Shown in pieces: positions 61,672-64,000 of a DNA stretch of 64,000 nt. The notes beneath the pieces are model-generated. The model was given only the letters and a program-made list of their open reading frames with translations, had not been told where the DNA came from and made no database searches. The stretch's first letter is position 1. Each line of letters opens with the position of its first letter. The position numbers and the translations under genes were made by a program. Source of the DNA: Alteribacillus sp. YIM 98480 (GTDB lineage Bacteria > Bacillota > Bacilli > Bacillales > Marinococcaceae); assembly GCF_009765375.1 (NCBI RefSeq), contig NZ_VTOK01000004.1, forward strand, positions 176,833-240,832, in the 5' to 3' direction.

Positions 61672-61963
61672 CCTGAAAATCCCCCTATACAATGTTCCAG
61701 TTTCTATGGTGTAAAGTGTTTAAATGTCGAAAAATTGTGATATTCGTCTATCTTTGTCACAAAAAAGACAAAGCTAAATTTATAATACTATAAAAATATT
61801 AGTTGTAAAGGTCTCAGAAGGATTCGCTGCCTCCCGATTTTATAAAAGCTATTCGTATAGAATAAAAGCTGCTATTGCCATTTAATTGTTATCGTGACTT
61901 TTTGCATGATTACAAAGAATCTTATAAAATCAAGTTAAATGGAAATGCAGGAGGGAATTGGAA

Positions 61964-62251
61964 GTGAGCGTCTACGGAAATGATAATAAAGACGTAGAAC
62001 CGCATGAGTGGAAAAGGGGATATTTTTTACTATCTGATTCACCCATGATGGCAACTATAATCGATAAAGAAGATTTTTTCTCTATGGAAATATATAAAGC
62101 GGACAAAAAAGGCAAAAAACCTAAAAAAGCATGGAACAAAGCAAACAGACATTATCGTTTCTGTCATTATTACAAAATGTATACGGAGCAAAAAGGGAAT
62201 ACTGTAGAGGAATATGCGGTGTTACAAAAAACGGTAGCAGCACCGAGGTAG
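61964..62251 (+). CDS. Uncharacterised 95-residue protein
   Basis: From GTG 61964 with AGGAGGG 8 bp upstream (TTG 61958 is too close to it). Rich in Lys, Tyr and Asp, soluble; segments EWKRGYFLLSDSPMMATIID and FCHYYKMYTEQKGN. No family recognised. A 20-bp perfect palindrome 17 bp downstream may be its terminator. Confidence 0.55.
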   Translation: MSVYGNDNKDVEPHEWKRGYFLLSDSPMMATIIDKEDFFSMEIYKADKKGKKPKKAWNKANRHYRFCHYYKMYTEQKGNTVEEYAVLQKTVAAPR

Positions 62252-62267
62252 AGATTAGGCTACGAAG

Positions 62268-62287
62268 TTCAAAAATATATTTTTGAA
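62268..62287. other. Perfect 20-bp AT-rich palindrome
   Basis: TTCAAAAATATATTTTTGAA, directly behind the small gene. It could be a terminator-like hairpin or a repressor site. Confidence 0.4.
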
Positions 62288-62862
62288 TAGAGGGCGGACC
62301 CAAAACGCTGCTTTTGAACAGTGTATGGGATAGCCCTTTTGCGGAACAGAAGACATTATTCTTTAACAATGCCAACGCCTGTGCCAAATAGACTGCCAGC
62401 AGAATGTAATCGGAGGTTCCGCTGTTCAGTCTGGTTCGAAAGCTGCCATTCCGGCTAAACGGTGAAGTTGTATGTCTTTCCATAAATTCTAGCAGGCGCT
62501 TTTTTTAATAATATGGAAATACTATCTGTTTAAAGCCATTTACTGTCCGAAATGTTCTGGTTACCTCGCTGTTATTTCCAAAATACTATCCGTTATTTTA
62601 GACTATGTTTGTCGGCATCCATGCAATCGGCAAGCAGCAAAAGGATTCGACAAAGTTCTTCATACTACTACGATTACGGTACAAGTCAAAAATGAAAAAG
62701 AAAATCAAGAAACAACGGACTATTACCAAAAAACTGATTGCCAATAAATGTAAAGAATATTTTGCTTAAGAGCAGCATCAGCCACTTCAAACTCGGCCAA
62801 GCTCCAGTAGAGACAATTATGTGAACTGTTTATGACAAAATTATCGTTCCACCGTACCCCTT
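62288..62862. other. 575-bp region without a recognisable gene
   Basis: The part 62290-62480 has a different, less AT-rich texture, and one minus-strand frame reads SDYILLAVYLAQALALLKNN, which could be a decayed gene or insertion-element remnant. Nothing intact is seen. Near 62700 a lysine-rich run of codons occurs without a start signal. Confidence 0.4.
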
Positions 62863-64000
62863 TTAATTTTTATTATGATTGCGTCGGGACCAGATAATGA
62901 GGGGAAGAAGCAGTAATGAAAGAATACCTCCAGCAACGGATAAGGTTGCAAAACTTGAAACTCCTACGATCATACCTGATAGTGCACCGCCGGATGCCCC
63001 TGCCAAAGCGATAAAGACATCAACAGATCCTTGTGTTTTTGCTCGAGCTGTCGGGTTAGTTGCATCTACAATGAGAGCCGTTCCAGTAATCAATCCAATG
63101 TTCCAGCCAAAACCAAGTAATGCGAGAGCAATAGCGAGCACTGTAACTGAATGTACAGGTGCAGCAGCTGCAAGAACGCCAGCAGCTAGCAGTATGAAAC
63201 CAGAAACGATGGTCATAGTCGTTCGTCCAGCCTTATCGACAAGTACTCCCGTCACAAGGGATGGCAGGTACATGGCCCCAATATGAATACCAATTACAAT
63301 TCCTATCTCACTCAAACCATGTCCGTGATTATTCATGTGTATAGGTGTTATTGTCATAATGGCAAGCATTATCATTTGGGTTAAGACCATTATAGTGGCA
63401 CCGATAATGATGCCTCGTCTGTCAGATACAGAGTTTAATAGATTAGTATCGTCTTGTTCTTGTACAGCAGCAGCTATAGCTTTTGCAACGATAAAAGGAT
63501 CAGGACGCATAAAAACAAGTAGAATGAGACCAGCAAGAAGGAAGGCTGCTCCTGCTAAAATAAACGGACCAGCTAGAGCTGGGACACCTATGGATTCAGC
63601 AATATGCCCCGTAAAATCAACCAAGTTTGGACCCGCAACGGCACCTAAAGTAGTGGCTACCATTGCAATACTAATTGCAGTTGCCCGCTGTGTGGAGTTT
63701 GCTAAGTCTGTACCAGCATAGCGTGCTTGTAAATTTGCAGCAGTGCCGGAACCATAGATTAGAAGGGAAGCAAAAAGAAGAAAAATATTGTTCATTATTG
63801 CGGAAGCCACTACGCCAATGGCACCAATACCACCAGCCAAAAAGCCTGTGGCAAGTCCAAAACGCCGGCCAAATTGCTGGGATAGTTTTCCTATAAGCAA
63901 TGCTGCTCCTGCAGAACCCAAGGTAAACAGTGCAGCTGGAACTCCAGCATAATTTTCTGTACCAAGCATGTCGTGGGCAAGAAGTGCTCCAGTGGTTATG
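62863..64000 (-). CDS. MFS transporter, 5' end beyond the window
   Basis: At least 379 residues of a major facilitator protein read leftward from the window edge; the frame stays open to base 64000, so the start and probably the first helix lie outside. About 11 hydrophobic spans; loop 2-3 motif GKLSQQFGRRFGLATGFLAG (G-x-x-x-x-R-x-G-R-R) and a central loop FMRPDPFIVAKAIAAAVQEQ divide the two halves. Substrate unknown; it looks like a drug- or metabolite-exporter type. The stop is at 62863-62865. Confidence 0.85.
   Translation of the reverse strand, partial: ITTGALLAHDMLGTENYAGVPAALFTLGSAGAALLIGKLSQQFGRRFGLATGFLAGGIGAIGVVASAIMNNIFLLFASLLIYGSGTAANLQARYAGTDLANSTQRATAISIAMVATTLGAVAGPNLVDFTGHIAESIGVPALAGPFILAGAAFLLAGLILLVFMRPDPFIVAKAIAAAVQEQDDTNLLNSVSDRRGIIIGATIMVLTQMIMLAIMTITPIHMNNHGHGLSEIGIVIGIHIGAMYLPSLVTGVLVDKAGRTTMTIVSGFILLAAGVLAAAAPVHSVTVLAIALALLGFGWNIGLITGTALIVDATNPTARAKTQGSVDVFIALAGASGGALSGMIVGVSSFATLSVAGGILSLLLLPLIIWSRRNHNKN

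Noticed and set aside
62121-62483. Minus-strand 120-codon frame overlapping the small gene at 61964
   Set aside because: No ribosome site and only a vague hydrophobic stretch; part of it is antisense to a better supported gene. Kept only as a possible remnant.

Overview
The window looks like the chromosome of a spore-forming, low-GC Gram-positive bacterium of the Bacillaceae. Evidence: AT-rich genes, strong AGGAGG ribosome sites with many TTG and GTG starts, a sporulation-kinase inhibitor (Sda) homologue, a SinR-like repressor, a Bacillus-type Zur box, SigL (sigma-54)-type promoters with their activators, and intergenic repeats of the type common in Bacillaceae. The species cannot be fixed from the sequence. 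No rRNA, tRNA, CRISPR array or intact transposase was seen.

Region 1 (1-8460) is a taurine (2-aminoethanesulfonate) dissimilation island: taurine-pyruvate aminotransferase (cut by the window edge) and alanine dehydrogenase on the minus strand; a GntR/UTRA regulator, sulfoacetaldehyde acetyltransferase, a LysR regulator and an APC permease on the plus strand. A 20-bp inverted repeat (TGGTNNNG-N4-CCGTACCA) precedes ald, xsc and the permease and is the likely GntR operator. Region 2 (8630-10780) is a convergent ATP-grasp ligase / FolC-like Mur ligase pair.

Region 3 (11100-28700) is a sigma-54 regulon. One activator (15073-16785) sits between a leftward operon (nitrilase-superfamily hydrolase, NCS1 permease, carbamoylase-type M20 hydrolase) and a rightward operon (HpPgdA/imidase-like NodB hydrolase, a small protein, a COG0523 GTPase, a soluble chemoreceptor-like protein, a sodium-solute symporter). 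Both operons, and a third one (SDR plus a second symporter) that starts with a decayed copy of the NodB gene, carry a -24/-12 promoter and the same upstream palindrome TTTGCA-N4-TGCAAA with a degenerate copy 20 bp nearer the promoter. The enzymes suggest uptake and stepwise hydrolysis of a cyclic amide, imide, hydantoin or ureide; the substrate is not known.

Region 4 (29255-40512) is an operon for an uncharacterised substrate: an RpiR regulator, NIPSNAP protein, three-subunit molybdenum hydroxylase, NitT/TauT-type ABC importer, amidohydrolase, alpha/beta hydrolase, CoxG and a frameshifted XdhC-type gene. Region 5 (40934-50126) holds a membrane protein, a LigB-type dioxygenase with a divergent XRE-cupin regulator, glutathione-independent formaldehyde dehydrogenase with a divergent HxlR regulator, and housekeeping or unknown genes.

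Region 6 (51061-56530) is a second sigma-54 unit: AcoR-like activator, then DJ-1/PfpI protein, amidohydrolase, MIP18-family protein and zinc alcohol dehydrogenase. The last three resemble the accessory genes of propane/acetone-type di-iron monooxygenase clusters, but no monooxygenase is present. Region 7 (56700-64000) has a Zur-box zinc-starvation pair (ferredoxin-like protein and COG0523 GTPase), a DUF4064 pseudogene, a DUF3889 protein, a DUF4062 protein, a SinR-like repressor and a truncated MFS transporter.
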